This document shows, one piece after another, positions 33,240-44,303 of a stretch of 64,000 bases of DNA; within the stretch, counting starts at the first letter, position 1; the number at the start of each line of letters is the position of its first letter. Both the position numbers and the translations under genes were made by a program. This stretch comes from Orientallactaga sibirica (lineage: Eukaryota > Chordata > Mammalia > Rodentia > Dipodidae), in NCBI GenBank assembly GCA_036365145.1, contig JAEOAD010000001.1:106269001-106333000 (forward strand), written 5' to 3'. Below the pieces are notes generated by a model that worked only from the letters and a program-made list of their open reading frames with translations, had not been told where the DNA came from and did not search any database.

Positions 33240-33507
33240 TTTCTTTCTTTTTTTTTTTTTTTTTTGTTTGAGAGACACACAAAGAGAGACAGAGAGAGAG
33301 GGAGAGGAAGACAGATAGAGATGGGCGTGCCAGCAGTCTCTCAGCTGCTGCGAACGAAATCTAGATGTGTGCACCCCTTGTGGTCAAGTGTGGCATTGCG
33401 CCCTTGCGTCACTTTGCATCTGGCTAAACGTGGGACCTGGAGATTGGAACCAGCGTTCTTAGGCTGAGGAGGCAGGCGCCTTAACTGCTAAGCCATCTCT
33501 CCAGCCC
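33240..33507 (-). mobile_element. DIP-type SINE, long subfamily
   Basis: Well-preserved reverse copy flanked by 15-bp duplications 'aac(c/t)cggcttttttc' at 33225-33239 and 33508-33522. Confidence 0.96.
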
Positions 33508-33522
33508 AACTCGGCTTTTTTC

Positions 33523-34049
33523 ATTGCCTTGGTTCCAAAGAGTGCCACGAACTCCTGGATATGCTAATTTGCACTTTCTGCACCTTGGGGTGGGGGAAGA
33601 CGGTGGCACTTATAGAAGGGAATGGTTCTCAGTGCAAGAAAAACAATACCCCACCAAGCTAAGCCATGTGAACCTAACTCCTCCCCAGGGACACTGAATC
33701 AGGAAAAGGGTCAGTGGTCCAGTCAGAGGGAGACAGAGATTGGGGAGGGGAGTGTTGGGGTCCTGGGACCCAGGAGACGCAAGATTTTATTCTGGAAGCT
33801 CTGACACATAGCATCAGTGGTCGCGGCAGGGAAGTTGACTTCCTCTGATTACAGAGAAGAGCTTGGCAAGAATTAGACTGTAAGTGGATGAGTAGGAAAA
33901 CGCCACACACTCTCTGGTGTCAGAGGTGAGCGAGCCCAGGAATCCCTTGACAAGTGTGTGGAAAGTGTTTCTCCCTTGAACTGGTGATGGTGAAAGGAGA
34001 TTCCAAGAGGCCCAGCATGCCCTCCAGCTAGAATAATCCATCCCACAGC
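33523..34049. other. Low-repeat intergenic island
   Basis: No gene recognised. GC content is higher than surroundings. Confidence 0.4.
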
Positions 34050-34155
34050 TTTGAGTCAGTTACCCACACTGGGCCTCAGCTTCTTTATTGGGAAAACAAA
34101 GGCCTTGGTATAAAACGGGTTTTCTCAGGCCCTTTCCAGCCAGAGATGACAGAAA
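34050..34155 (+). mobile_element. MIR-like ancient SINE fragment
   Basis: 'gggcctcagcttctttattg' then 'ccctttccagcc' resembles the MIR-related pattern of a tRNA-SINE core. Low copy quality. Confidence 0.45.
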
Positions 34156-34269
34156 CCATCGCCTGGTGCGCTTGCGGCACTGGAGGGTCATTGGCAGGTG
34201 GGAAGAAATCGGCCCAGCAAGTAATGAAGCTCCACAGGCAGAAACAGTCCAAAGACGAATCTTCTGACC

Positions 34270-34970
34270 CTTATTGGGGGCGGCGGGTAGAGTTAGGGTG
34301 ACTGGACCCCTAAAGGAAAAAAGGGCAGGAAAGTTGCACTTGCTAGAAATCCAAGACCATCTGACTTCTTATCTCTTGCCTAGCTCCGCAGAACTGTTTT
34401 CCCACAAACAGTCAGGACCCCTCCTGGGAGGGAGGTCTTTCATAGGATGTAACATTGTGTTTGGTCAAGTTCAGCTAATCTCTTCCTGAGACAGCCCCTA
34501 GCCCTAACCAACCAGCTGGCCCTCTGGTTCACCTGGGCCAAAAGCCAGCCCACCACCCTGAGGTTATAAATACCTTTGCAAGAGGAGGGCAGGCACTTGC
34601 TCTCTGATCACTTGGGAACTTCCAGCGGTGAGTGAGTTTTCCCTCAGCTGGCCCAGCCAGTAGGGGTGGTAGAGGCTTGGCTTAGGCCCTAGCCCAGGCC
34701 CAGCCAGGAGGGCCCCCAGCCCTTACTCTCTGCATGGGTTCTTTATCCCCTCCAGCTCCCCCCATGGCAGGAGCTCCTTGAACTTTCTTTTTTCTTTCCA
34801 CAATTTTTTCCCAGATCCATCTGGTTACATGGACTCCTGAGCTCCACTTGGCCCACATGGGCTTTTGGGCTCCTCGTGGTGTACTTCTGCCCACTGTGTC
34901 TCCCCTTACCTCTCAGCCTTCCCCTTGCCACACTCCCTTGTAAAATCTGAATAAAATGTGGTATTTTAAA
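34270..34970 (+). promoter_or_regulatory. Orphan TATA promoter to poly(A)-signal unit
   Basis: A TATA box ('ggttataaatacc', 34561-34573) is preceded by CAGCTG and CACCTG E-boxes. About 65 bp downstream is a consensus donor (CAG followed by gtgagt at about 34625-34635). AATAAA at about 34949-34954 ends the unit. Either a noncoding first exon or an unrecognised ERV LTR would fit. I see no coding sequence and no convincing terminal repeat. Confidence 0.45.
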
Positions 34971-35347
34971 ACTCATTCTCTTGAATCTGGAATTGCCAAT
35001 TCTTTGGTTAGTTTGCAGATATGAACTTAGGGCTTGGGGTTCCAGGAAGTACCCCAGAACTTCAATTTCCCCATCACAATTTCAGGTAATATCAATCAAG
35101 GCAAATACTGGGGCCAATGCCTTGAGGTTCCGATCATGAAATTTAAAGGAACTCTCCTTGAAGTCTCTGCTGATGACTTGCCTTCTAGGGGAAGTTTCAG
35201 ATTCAAAGGGTTTGTTTAGAAAGAAGAAAGACGAGGCACATTTTTGGCTTCATTTTACACAAAACTCAGTGCCTCATTCCAAGGACTCTTGGCTTTTCAG
35301 CTCCATAAATGTTTAGTATATAGTGGTGCTCAAAATGGTTTTGGATG
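34971..35347. other. Intergenic, unassigned
   Basis: No gene or repeat recognised. Confidence 0.4.
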
Positions 35348-35545
35348 GGCTAGGGAGACAGCTCAGTGGTTAAAAGAGCATACTATGCAAACCTGACCAC
35401 TGGAGTTTGCATCCATAGAAGCCAGGGAAGAGCAGGACACAGGGAGCCCATGTATATGCAGTTGGTAATGGGAGATGGAATCCGAAGAATCCGGAGGTTT
35501 GTGGGCCAATTAGTCTGGCAATCCAGTGGCAAAACGAGAGGGGCT
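35348..35545 (+). mobile_element. Old B4-like composite SINE, truncated
   Basis: Head 'gggctagggagacagctcag' with a diverged body. A second copy begins immediately to its right. Confidence 0.6.
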
Positions 35546-35830
35546 GAGGAGACAGGTCAGTGGTTCAAGGTGCTTGCTTCTAAGCCTGCTGAAGTAAAGT
35601 GACACACATGTCTATAATCCCAATGCACCCGAGGTGGCCAGGAGAACCCCGAAAGATCACAGGGTAACTAATCCGGCCTTCCCAAGTGGCAAGCCACAAG
35701 AGAGATTGTCTCAAACAAGGTGGAAGGAGAGGACTGACCCCTCAAAGTGGTCTCCTGACCTCCATGGATATACTGTGGTGCACGCACACACGCGTACAGA
35801 CACACACACACACGCACACACACACAGCAA
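35546..35830 (+). mobile_element. Old B4-like composite SINE
   Basis: Head 'gctgaggagacaggtcagtg', B1-like middle 'acatgtctataatcccaatg', 'gattgtctcaaacaaggtgg' and an (AC)n-rich end at 35780-35826. Confidence 0.7.
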
Positions 35831-35980
35831 AATAATAAAAATAAAGACAATAAGAGACTGTCTCAAGCAAGGTGGAAAGTGAGAACTGTGAAGTTCTAGA
35901 AAAGCCCTGTATCTGCTGCACCTACTTCCAGCAAGGCGGAATGGACTGATCCAGCTCCTGTGATCACAGAGAGATGGAAT

Positions 35981-36431
35981 GTTGCAGGATCAAAGCCAAA
36001 TTACCTTGGGCTACCATTAGCCCCTTATTAACTATTTATTGCTCACCTCTGTGTCTGACCTAACAGGCATGTGACTATCAGTTGATCAGGTGCGACCTTT
36101 TTGGAATGCACTAACAGACCCCCAGTTCCCACCAACCCAAGGGCTAAGAATGTCATCAGATAGCATCTGCAGCCTATGGTGGAGATTTCTGTTGCCGTGT
36201 CACCCACCAACCTGATGGTCAGCTACTGTATTTTAAAAAGTGCCTTCATTTGTGATGTTCTTCTGTTCTGTAACTATAAAACCTTCATGAAATTGTTAAC
36301 ACATTGGAACACAGAATTGGGGTATCCTAAATCTGTGTTCCCTGGGCCATGATCACTCATATTTGGCTCCAGAATAAACTATATCTTATCCCCTTTGATG
36401 TAAACGCTGTGTCTTTTGCATCAGCAGAACC
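35981..36431 (+). mobile_element. Ancient ERV LTR
   Basis: 'ctgtaactataaaaccttc' (TATA-like) is followed by 'ccagaataaactat' (poly(A) signal, about 36370). The layout resembles old mammalian LTRs. The family and class are uncertain and the edges approximate. Confidence 0.6.
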
Positions 36432-36478
36432 AAAGTTGTCCTCAGATCTCCACATACGTGCCATGGCATGTGTGTGCC

Positions 36479-36481
<3 letters not shown>

Positions 36482-36516
<35 letters not shown>

Positions 36517-36522
36517 AAAAAA
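36482..36522. repeat. (CA)n plus A-run
   Basis: About 15 CA units followed by 11 A. Confidence 0.97.
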
Positions 36523-36656
36523 ACATTAGGATAAATAATGGACGTTTATTGAAGAAAAATGTATGTTTGTAACTTGTGTGTCTAAATGTGCACATATACT
36601 TTGAACCTGCATATAACATTCTTTTAAAATTACCTTGTTAATTTCAATGAAGAGCC

Positions 36657-37009
36657 TGTTGTCATGACCTTCACAGTGCTGGGATAAAGCACCTGACCAA
36701 GAGCAGCTGGTGGAAGGAAAGGCTTTACATTGGCTTACAGTCTCGGAACTGGAGAAATTTCACGAAAGCAGGGAAAGCATGGCATGAGCAGAGGCTGGAC
36801 GTCACCTCTGTCACAGCAGGTGGAAATCAGCAGCAAGAGGGTGAGCTGAGCCCTAGCAAAGGGGAGATGGGCTAAAACACCCCAAAGCCTGGCCCTAAAA
36901 ACACACCTCTTCCAGCAGGCTCCACTTCCCAGATTGCCAGCAACTAGGGACCAAGCACTCCAAACACATGAGTTTATGGTGGGGGAGACACCTGATTCAA
37001 ACCACCACA
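36657..37009 (-). mobile_element. MT-like MaLR LTR
   Basis: Reverse LTR with TG...CA ends: 'ctgaccaagagcagctgg', 'gctccacttcccagattgcc', 'cacatgagtttatgg'. No clear target duplication. Confidence 0.8.
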
Positions 37010-39317
37010 GACTGGCCCACAAAGAGGAAATAAGAGCATGTGTGATGGCCATAGGGATGCAGCCTCACTCCACGCATGAAGCAGACGTGTTGGACAAAGT
37101 CCAGGATGGCCAGACCTTTCCAGATGCATTCTTAACTTGTGGTTAGGTTAGTTCAGGAATAGGTGGGCCTTTGTATCTCATGGAGCCATTTGTGTCCATA
37201 CATGGGGACTCCCTGAAGAAAAATGTTGACTTAATTTTCTCCCCGTACTGTTGGATCAAGAGAAAGTTGGGGGGGGGTCCCCTTACTTATAAAACTGGAC
37301 AACAAAGGTGTTAACAACCTCTGGCCTATAATGATTTGTGTCTTCAGGCCCCAGCCATTGAGCTCTGGGCTAGCAGAGTTTACACTGGGGCATGTGATGG
37401 AAGAGAGAGAAAAGAAATCCCTCTGATTTTTTTTTTCTCACCTCCTCAGGATCGTCACCAAATTTCTCTCCCTTCTCCTCGAACAGTTACCTGAGGATCC
37501 AGTGGGGAGACCCCCTAGGCATTTCCTTGGTGTCTGTCCCATGATACTCACCATATTCCATCTCCCATCCAAGTAGCTCGAGGCTCCTTGACTCTCTCCT
37601 GAGGGTGTGTGTGCAACACCCCATTCAAATCAGGGCGTCAGGTAGCTGTTGAGGATAGAACCAATGCATGGCTGTGTTAGATCAGATGGGTACTAGAAGC
37701 CCAAGGGGATAATCTGTGTGAGGTGGAGAAGAAAGGTACACGGAAGAATGTCCGAGTTCAGAAAACCCTGAGAGCAGCATGTCACCAGCTTTTCCTGAAC
37801 AGCAATCAGGACACACAAGCTAAAAAGAGCATGGAATATTTTGAGACAGAGCTATTTAAAATGCCAGGATGTACGGTTGCCAAGTATATGGTTCACTATT
37901 CAAATGATATAGGTCAATAGATGGTCCCTTTGTGGAAGACTGGCTATGTTCTCACTCAACTAATATTGTTTCTCTAGCTCTACAAATGCTTTGCTCAGTG
38001 GGGAAGTACTCCCTTGAAGGAGGCAAGTTTGAGGCTGCGTATTTCCATATAAGTCTCATCCCTCTGTTTAGATTCTAATTTCACAGGTAGCAAAGATCAT
38101 GCTGTTAGAATCACAGCAGCCATCACACATATCTATCATGCATAGTGGTGTACCCATAACCATTTGTTCAATGAGTAGGGGTTGGATGGATGGATGAGTA
38201 TGTGGATGTGTGGGTGAATGGGCGGGTGAATTGATAGATGGTTGGTAGACAGCTACACCACAATGGCACCCATAACTTAATCTACAGGTGATGTAGAAGT
38301 AAGGTCAAGACTGTGCAAGACCAAAATAGACTTAAGGAGAAGTGAGCAAAGAGGCAAACAGAGGGCAGACCTTTGTATACCTGTTTGAGGTAGGGCAGAG
38401 GGTCAGGGAGGGGACTGGACAGAGTTTCTGTGCTTCTGACTCTCTGACATCCAAAGGAGTGAGTGGAGATAATCTCTCATCCTTTCTGTTCAAGAATCCA
38501 TTGTACCTCAAATTATAAATGACTAGCCATCGGCGCTGGTGACTACAAAGAGTGTGCCAGACAGCGGCAGGCATTTTGAGCCTCATGATTCACAGGATGC
38601 ACTTCGTATCCTCCCTCAAGGGGAAATTCTTACTTTTCAAGAACTCTGATGATGTGAGCATGCGCCTCTTGCCATGGCATTGAACCTGAAGAACATCCTT
38701 TGGCCCATCAACCCCCCTTTCTTTTGTACAATATTGTTGATTCCTCTGTGTGAACTTGCCAATTGGATGCAAAGAACGGCATGTCCCACGGCCGTTCCAC
38801 CGCACCCAGCCCTCGTCCAGCTGAACCCTGACCTCTGCTTCTTCTTATAAGCTAGCACAATTACGGGCAGCAAGAGACTTCCAAAAACTCTGTGTGCATG
38901 TGCACGTACACAGAACCACTGAGAACAAACTGCAGTGCATTCAAATTCAAGAACATGAGTGGGAGAAGGGCAGAGAGAGTTTAATCTTTGGCCTGTCTCA
39001 TGAAAGAAGAAAGAAAATCTTGTGTCCCCAAGTCTATGTCCTGTAATAGTTATCATCTGAGATCACAGACTATAACTCCACTGTGTCCCTTATCCTTCCT
39101 CCACCCCCCGCTCTAGGGCTCTGCCTCAGAGTTAGAGAAGATAGAATGTGTGCTGGCTAGGGGGAAGACCGAATTCTAGGTGAAGCCTACGGGGGCTGAG
39201 GCAAGAGGCCTACACTAGGGCAGTGTGCATAGGCAGAGTATCTTGAAGCACTATCAGATGCTCCTTCCACACTAGACATCAAGGAAGTCAGTGGGTAGGT
39301 AATAGATTCATGCATTT
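37010..39317. other. 2.3-kb low-repeat intergenic island
   Basis: Almost no recognisable transposon, the longest such stretch in the intergenic part. ORFs at 37723-37920 (plus, 65 aa) and 38637-39056 (minus, 139 aa) show no recognised domain. A (GGAT)-type tract sits at 38178-38245. Confidence 0.45.
38178..38245. repeat. Degenerate (GGAT)n tract
   Basis: Imperfect GGAT/GGTG units. Confidence 0.8.
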
Positions 39318-39765
39318 CCTAAGGATGCTGAAACCAATGACCACAAGCTGGGTGTTTTGAAACAACGCAGGTTTATTCTGTCATGTTCTGGATGGAGCCA
39401 AGAAGTCTGAAATCAAGCTATCAGCAGGGCCATACCCCCTCTGGAGACTCAGAAATATTCTTCCATGAGTCTCACTATTTTCTGTGGGTCAAGGAAATCC
39501 TTGGTGTTCCTTGGCTTATAGCTACATAGCTCCATCATGTGCATGTGTGTGTGTGCATGTGTGCTTGTGTGTGTTCATAGTTTTATAGTTGCTTGCAAGG
39601 ACACTGACCCTCAGATTTAGGGCCCATCTTAATCCTCATCTTTACATAACTCCTTACATCTGTAAGAATCCTAGCTTCAAATAAGGTCTTATTTTAAGGT
39701 TCAGTATAGATGTGAATATGATGTGTGTGTGTGGGGGGGGATGCTATTGAACTAACACAGTACAA
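39318..39765 (-). mobile_element. MLT1-like MaLR LTR
   Basis: Reverse order of MLT1 landmarks: 'tctgaaatcaagctatcagc', 'ccttggtgttccttggctta', 'agatttagggcccatctta' and 'caaataaggtcttattttaa'. A TG-rich stretch sits inside at 39540-39575. Confidence 0.85.
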
Positions 39766-39794
39766 TTCATCAAAGTGCAAAATTTGTAGCCCAG

Positions 39795-39990
39795 AAGTTC
39801 AGAGGTCTGGGCTGAAAGTCCGGCTCTTTTACTGACTGGCTATGTAGAGTTAGGCAAATCACTTAAACTTTCAATGCCTCAGTTTGCTCAGCTATAACAC
39901 AGGAATAATAATAGTAACAGTAATAAAACCTGAATCCAGAACTTGTTCTGAGACTTAGAGTGGGAATAACCACAAGGTACAGGAGCATCG
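39795..39990 (+). mobile_element. MIR SINE
   Basis: Forward MIR: 'actgactggctatgtagag', 'caaatcacttaaactttc', 'gcctcagtttgctcagc' and 'gaataataatagtaacag'. Confidence 0.85.
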
Positions 39991-40487
39991 TAAGTGGTCA
40001 TAGGAACGGAAGGCCGAGTGCAGAGGCCAGTGTATGGAAAGAGGGAGAAGCAGAGCAGTGTTGCATTGGTATGGAGCTTGTGATTTGCAAGATGACAGTG
40101 TTCCAGACATCTGTTATATCACAATGTGCATATAGTTAGTAGTTCCATCATGCGCACTTAGAAATTGATAAGGGTAAATTTAGATTATGTGATTTTTACG
40201 GCAAACTTTTAAAAACTTTGTAAAACATGCGGTTCTATGATGAATGTGCTTTAGAGACATTTAGGTCCCTCTACACCACTGTTGCTATGGATATGTAAAA
40301 GGTACATTTAAGGTGGTGTCCAAATGTCAGGAGGTCACGTGCCAGCCTGGGAATTCTGTACACTCTATCTATATATGTCTATATTCATATATATATACAT
40401 GGTGTGTATGTGTGCTGGCATGGTGCATGTGGAGGTCAGAAGTCAACCTTGGTTTAGTTCTCACCTTCCCCTTTGTTTGAAGTAGGG

Positions 40488-40524
40488 TTTTGTTTGTTTG
40501 TTTGTTTGTTTGTTTGTTTGTTTT
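40488..40524. repeat. (TTTG)n microsatellite
   Basis: About nine TTTG units. Confidence 0.97.
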
Positions 40525-40644
40525 ACTGTTCTCAGATACATATGCCAGGCTAGTTGGATAGAAAGCTTCTAGAGGATTCTCCAGCCTCCACCTCCCATCT
40601 CTCCAGGTATGCTGGAACCACAGACACTCACAGGCTTTATGTGG

Positions 40645-41368
40645 TGTTGACGGCAAAATCCCTCTGCACTGAAAGCAGTGAACAACTACAGAAGCTTTAT
40701 CACAGCAGTGGGCGGAACTCACAAGAGAAGGTGTGGGGAAGGTCTTCAGACTCCCACCTGAGATCTCAGGTGGCCCCTGTGCCAGCTGAACACAATACCA
40801 CACAAGATCTCGTGACCTCAGGGGAGAGAGAGTGTCTACAGGGTGAAAGATCAAGGAACAATGCGTTCCATGGAGGAGGTTTCTTTGGAGTCTCCATGCT
40901 CTGTAAGTGAGCCCTCACCCTGAAGCTGAGGGAGGAGCATCCACGGGGGCAATCCCAGTATAGTAGGCCCCACTGAAGTGCTGCTTTGGGGTCTCCACAC
41001 TCCTGGACAGGGACAGGGAGCTTCCGGAAGTGGCCATGGGGAAGTCATCTTCCAGGAAGGAATAAGACATCTCAGTGGTGCAGATGCTCTGGGGGTGGGG
41101 GATCGCAAGCTCCGTAAGTAAGCCCTTTTCCTGAGGCTGAGGGAGGAGCATCCAAGCAGTAATATCTTTGACACAGGCGCGCTGTGAAAGCGTCTGCTTC
41201 GGGGCTCTGTGTTCTTGTAAATACCCTCCCTCCATGCTTTGTAAGTGATCCCAATAAACTCATTGATTCGTCAAATTCGTATTGGTGTAATGGTACTTTG
41301 GTCTCCCATATGAGCCTTATCTGGGGTAGACATGGTTCACATCTCTCCAAGGGAAGTTTCCCATGACA
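40645..41368 (+). mobile_element. ERV LTR with repeated internal modules
   Basis: TG...CA-bounded unit inside the composite SINE, with AATAAA at 41253-41258. A module containing 'gctgagggaggagcatcca' occurs at 40892-40945 and 41104-41155. A third partial copy of its left half precedes the poly(A) signal. No clean target duplication. Confidence 0.65.
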
Positions 41369-41447
41369 TGAAGGTTCTTGGGATCCAAACTCAGGTACTT
41401 TATCCATTTTGTCCACTGAGCCATTTCCCTTGCCCTGTATATCTTTT

Positions 41448-41615
41448 ATTTCTTTATTTATTTGAGAGAGAGAGGAAGGCAGAGACAGAGAGAATGGGCA
41501 TTCCAGGGCCTCCAGCTACTGCAAACAAACTCCAGGCCAGGGCTCTGGGGAATTGAACCTGGGTCCTTAGGCTTCGCAGGCAAGCACCTTAAACACTAAG
41601 CCATCTCTCCAGCCC
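41448..41615 (-). mobile_element. DIP-type SINE, reverse, nested in tail of neighbour
   Basis: Ends 'ccatctctccagccc'. Together with the next element it is enclosed by 'ccctgtatatctt' copies at about 41435-41447 and 41813-41825, so it probably landed in the tail of the right-hand copy. Confidence 0.9.
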
Positions 41616-41812
41616 TTATTTATTTATTTACTTATTTATTTATGAGATGCACACAGAGAGAATGGGAGAATCAGGGCCTCTAGCTGCTGCAAACGAACTA
41701 CAGACACATGCACCACCATGTGCATCTGGCTTACGTGGGGTTCTGGTTAGTTGAACCTGGGTCCTTAGAGTTTGCAGGCAAGCGCCTTAACTGCTAAGCC
41801 ATCTCTCCAGAC
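41616..41812 (-). mobile_element. DIP-type SINE, reverse
   Basis: TTTA-rich tail at the left and head 'agccatctctccagac' at the right. Shares the outer target duplication described for its left neighbour. Confidence 0.92.
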
Positions 41813-42076
41813 CCCTGTATATCTTCTTCTTCTTCTTTTTTTTTTTATAAACACAAAGGCTTCTCCCATGTCATAAAGGTTCATGTACAGTGTTAGATTG
41901 AGCCTGTGACTTTTATCATCACCTAAGGCTGATACCTGCTCACCCATTCAGAGCATCATGAATCCAGCCATCTGGTCCTTGCTGGCTCCACACAGACAAG
42001 CTTGCTCTCTGCCTCTGAGCATTGCACTGGGGTTCCCACCCCCAACTTGCATACATGAAATTAAGAATCCTTTAGA

Positions 42077-42405
42077 AGTGGGCTGGGGAGATGACTCAGC
42101 AGTTCAGAGCTCTGGGTGCTTAAGCATGAGGGCCTCTTGAGCCAGAGATTGCCAAATTCGACTTCCCGGAACCCATGTAAAAATGGGCATGGCCACGCAC
42201 ATCTGTAACCAAGGTCTGATCTTTGGGATGGTGGGAGGAGCAGAGACTAGAGATGCAGAATCTCAAGGGCTTGCTGCTGATGGTGACTCATGTTCTCTGG
42301 CTTCTGAGCCCATGCACATGGCGTGTGTGCATGTGCACACACACAAGTTCATACACCACCTTTCACATACCACACCACATACATACTGTCACACAGAGAT
42401 ACCAA
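42077..42405 (+). mobile_element. B4-like composite SINE
   Basis: tRNA-like head 'gggctggggagatgactcag', B1-like middle 'gcatggccacgcacatctgt', then a CA-rich tail with 'gcgtgtgtgcatgtgcacac'. Confidence 0.75.
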
Positions 42406-42471
42406 AAAAAAAAAAATACTTTAGAGGCTAAAAATAATCTTTGCCCCATGCCTTTTATTTTGTGAACAGTG

Positions 42472-42717
42472 TTTTCTTTTTTGTTTTAATTTATTTGAGA
42501 GAGACAGAGAGAAAAAGAGGTAGGGAGAGAGAATGGGTGCACCAGGGCCTTCAGTGGCTGCAAACAAACTCCAGATGTGTGTGCCCCCTTGTACACATGT
42601 GCAACATTGCATGATTGTGTCACTGTGCGTCTGGCTTACGTGGGACTGGGAGATTCGTATATGAGTTCTTAGGCTTCACAGGCAAGCACCTTAACTGCTA
42701 AACCATCTTTCCAGCCC
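42472..42717 (-). mobile_element. DIP-type SINE, long subfamily
   Basis: Reverse copy. The double motif region 'gtgcccccttgtacac...gcaacattgcat' marks the long form. Ends 'catctttccagcccc'. Confidence 0.92.
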
Positions 42718-42731
42718 CATGTTTTTTTAAG

Positions 42732-42918
42732 TATGTATTATTATTATTATTGTTTGCAAGCAAAGAGAGAGAAAGTGCACCAGGGCCCCCTGCCACTGCA
42801 AACTCCAGAAGTATATGTCACTTAGTGCATGGGGCTTTATGTGGGTGCTAAGGATTTGAACCTGAACTGTCAGGCTTGCAAGCAAGTGCCTTACCCACTA
42901 AGCAATCTCTCCGATCCC
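42732..42918 (-). mobile_element. DIP-type SINE, diverged
   Basis: Reverse copy with a (TTA)n tail at the left and 'taagcaatctctccgatccc' at the right. Confidence 0.85.
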
Positions 42919-43065
42919 AGTGTTTCCTCTGCAATGCCTTGGCAGACATGGTTAATCTGGAGATCATACATAAGGAACATTGCCCTTTGTCGTGGCTGCT
43001 TTGGTCTCCCCTACCTGGAAGATAACTTTCCTCACTTGACCCCTTCCTTGAAAAAGCTAGAACAG

Positions 43066-43215
43066 CCGGGCGTGGTGGCGCATGCCTTTAATCCCAGCAC
43101 TCGGGAGGCAGAGGTAGGAGGATTGCCGTGAGTTCGAGGCCACCCTGAGACTACATAGTTAATTCCAGGTCAGCCTGGGCCAGAGTGAGACCCTATCTTG
43201 AAAAACCAAAAAAAA
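43066..43215 (+). mobile_element. B1 SINE, young
   Basis: Near-consensus forward B1 starting 'ccgggcgtggtggcgcatgc'. Flanked by 'gaaaaagctagaacag' at 43050-43065 and 43216-43231. Confidence 0.97.
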
Positions 43216-43231
43216 GAAAAAGCTAGAACAG

Positions 43232-43363
43232 TTGGGAGTGGCGATGCATGCCTTTAATCCCAGCACTCGGGAGGCAGAGGTAGGAGGACTGCCGTGAGTT
43301 TAAGGCCACCCTGAGACTACATAGTGAATTCCAGATCAGCCCATGCTAGAGCAAGACCCTACC
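43232..43363 (+). mobile_element. B1 SINE at the same target site
   Basis: Second forward B1. Its left flank is the shared target copy (43216-43231), and its right flank after the GAAA tail is 'gaaaaagttagaatag' (43458-43473, two mismatches). Confidence 0.95.
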
Positions 43364-43411
<48 letters not shown>

Positions 43412-43457
43412 GAAAGAGAAAGAGAGAGAGGGAGAGAAAGAAAGAGGTAGGAAGAAA
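43364..43457. repeat. (GAAA)n microsatellite
   Basis: Expanded from the A-rich tail of the preceding B1; includes GAGA interruptions. Confidence 0.97.
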
Positions 43458-43473
43458 GAAAAAGTTAGAATAG

Positions 43474-43825
43474 GCCAGGGAGATGACTCAGGGGGCAAAG
43501 TACTTACTACACAAGCACAAGGACCTGAGTTCAGATCTCAGCACCCATGTAAATGCTGGGTGTGGTGGCGTGTGCCCATAACCTCAGCACCCAAGATAGA
43601 CAGGCAAGGAATCCCCAGGGCTCACTGGCTAGCCAGTCTAGGTAAATTGGTGAGTTCTAGCTTCATCAACAGATTCTATCTCAATCAGTAAGGTGGAGAG
43701 CGACTGAGGAAGGCCCTGGATTCCTACCTCTGACCGCCACATGCATGTGTGTGTGCACCTGCACATATGTGTGTGCCCACATACATACAAATATTCAGAT
43801 ACACATTTACAAAAAGAGAGAGAGA
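43474..43825 (+). mobile_element. B4-like composite SINE
   Basis: Full-length example: head 'ggccagggagatgactcagg', middle 'gctgggtgtggtggcgtgtg', 'ctcactggctagccagtcta', 'cagtaaggtggagagcgact' and a CA-rich then (AG)n end. Confidence 0.8.
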
Positions 43826-44137
43826 GAGAGAGCTGCAGATGTTTGAGATGGGGTCAGATGCTGCCAGTGGCTAGTCTCCTCAAAGCAGTCCCTGGTTTTC
43901 TGCAGCATCTACACCCTGAGTCCTTTCTGACAGCTTGTAGTTGAGTCTATGCTGGTAGGATGGGAGGGCTAGAGCATTCCTTAACAGAGTTATAATGTTC
44001 TTGCAAGACTATAACTAAAATACTCATATCTGCATTTGAAGTTTTTAGCTCTGTTTAAACGAAGCCCCCTCCAGCTAAAAAGAAAATACTTTTTTTTTTT
44101 CCCCCTACAGGATCCAAACATATATGAACCAATCTTT

Positions 44138-44289
44138 TATTTTTTTTCCTGGGTTTTGAGGTTGTGTCTCACTCTAGCCCAGGTTGATCTGGAATTCACT
44201 ATGTAGTCTCAGGGTGGCCTTGAACTCATGGCAATCCTCCTACCTCTGCCTCTGGAGTGCTGGCATTGAAGGCGTGCACCACCACACCC
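44138..44289 (-). mobile_element. B1 SINE with 14-bp target duplication
   Basis: Flanked by 'atgaaccaatcttt' at 44124-44137 and 44290-44303. Confidence 0.95.
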
Positions 44290-44303
44290 ATGAACCAATC
44301 TTT

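Larger units (their letters stand above)
40405..41437 (-). mobile_element. Old B4-like composite SINE split by an LTR
   Basis: Left part 40405-40644 ('catgtggaggtcagaagtca', 'tgccaggctagttggatag'), right part 41369-41437 ('ctgagccatttcccttgccc'). A (TTTG)n tract sits inside the left part. Confidence 0.7.

Noticed and set aside
40369..40854. 161-aa minus-strand ORF
   Set aside because: It crosses a SINE fragment, a (TTTG)n tract and an LTR; the Asn-Lys-Gln-Thr repeat is the microsatellite.
43364..43457. CRISPR-like regular repeats
   Set aside because: A simple GAAA microsatellite grown from a B1 tail; no spacers.
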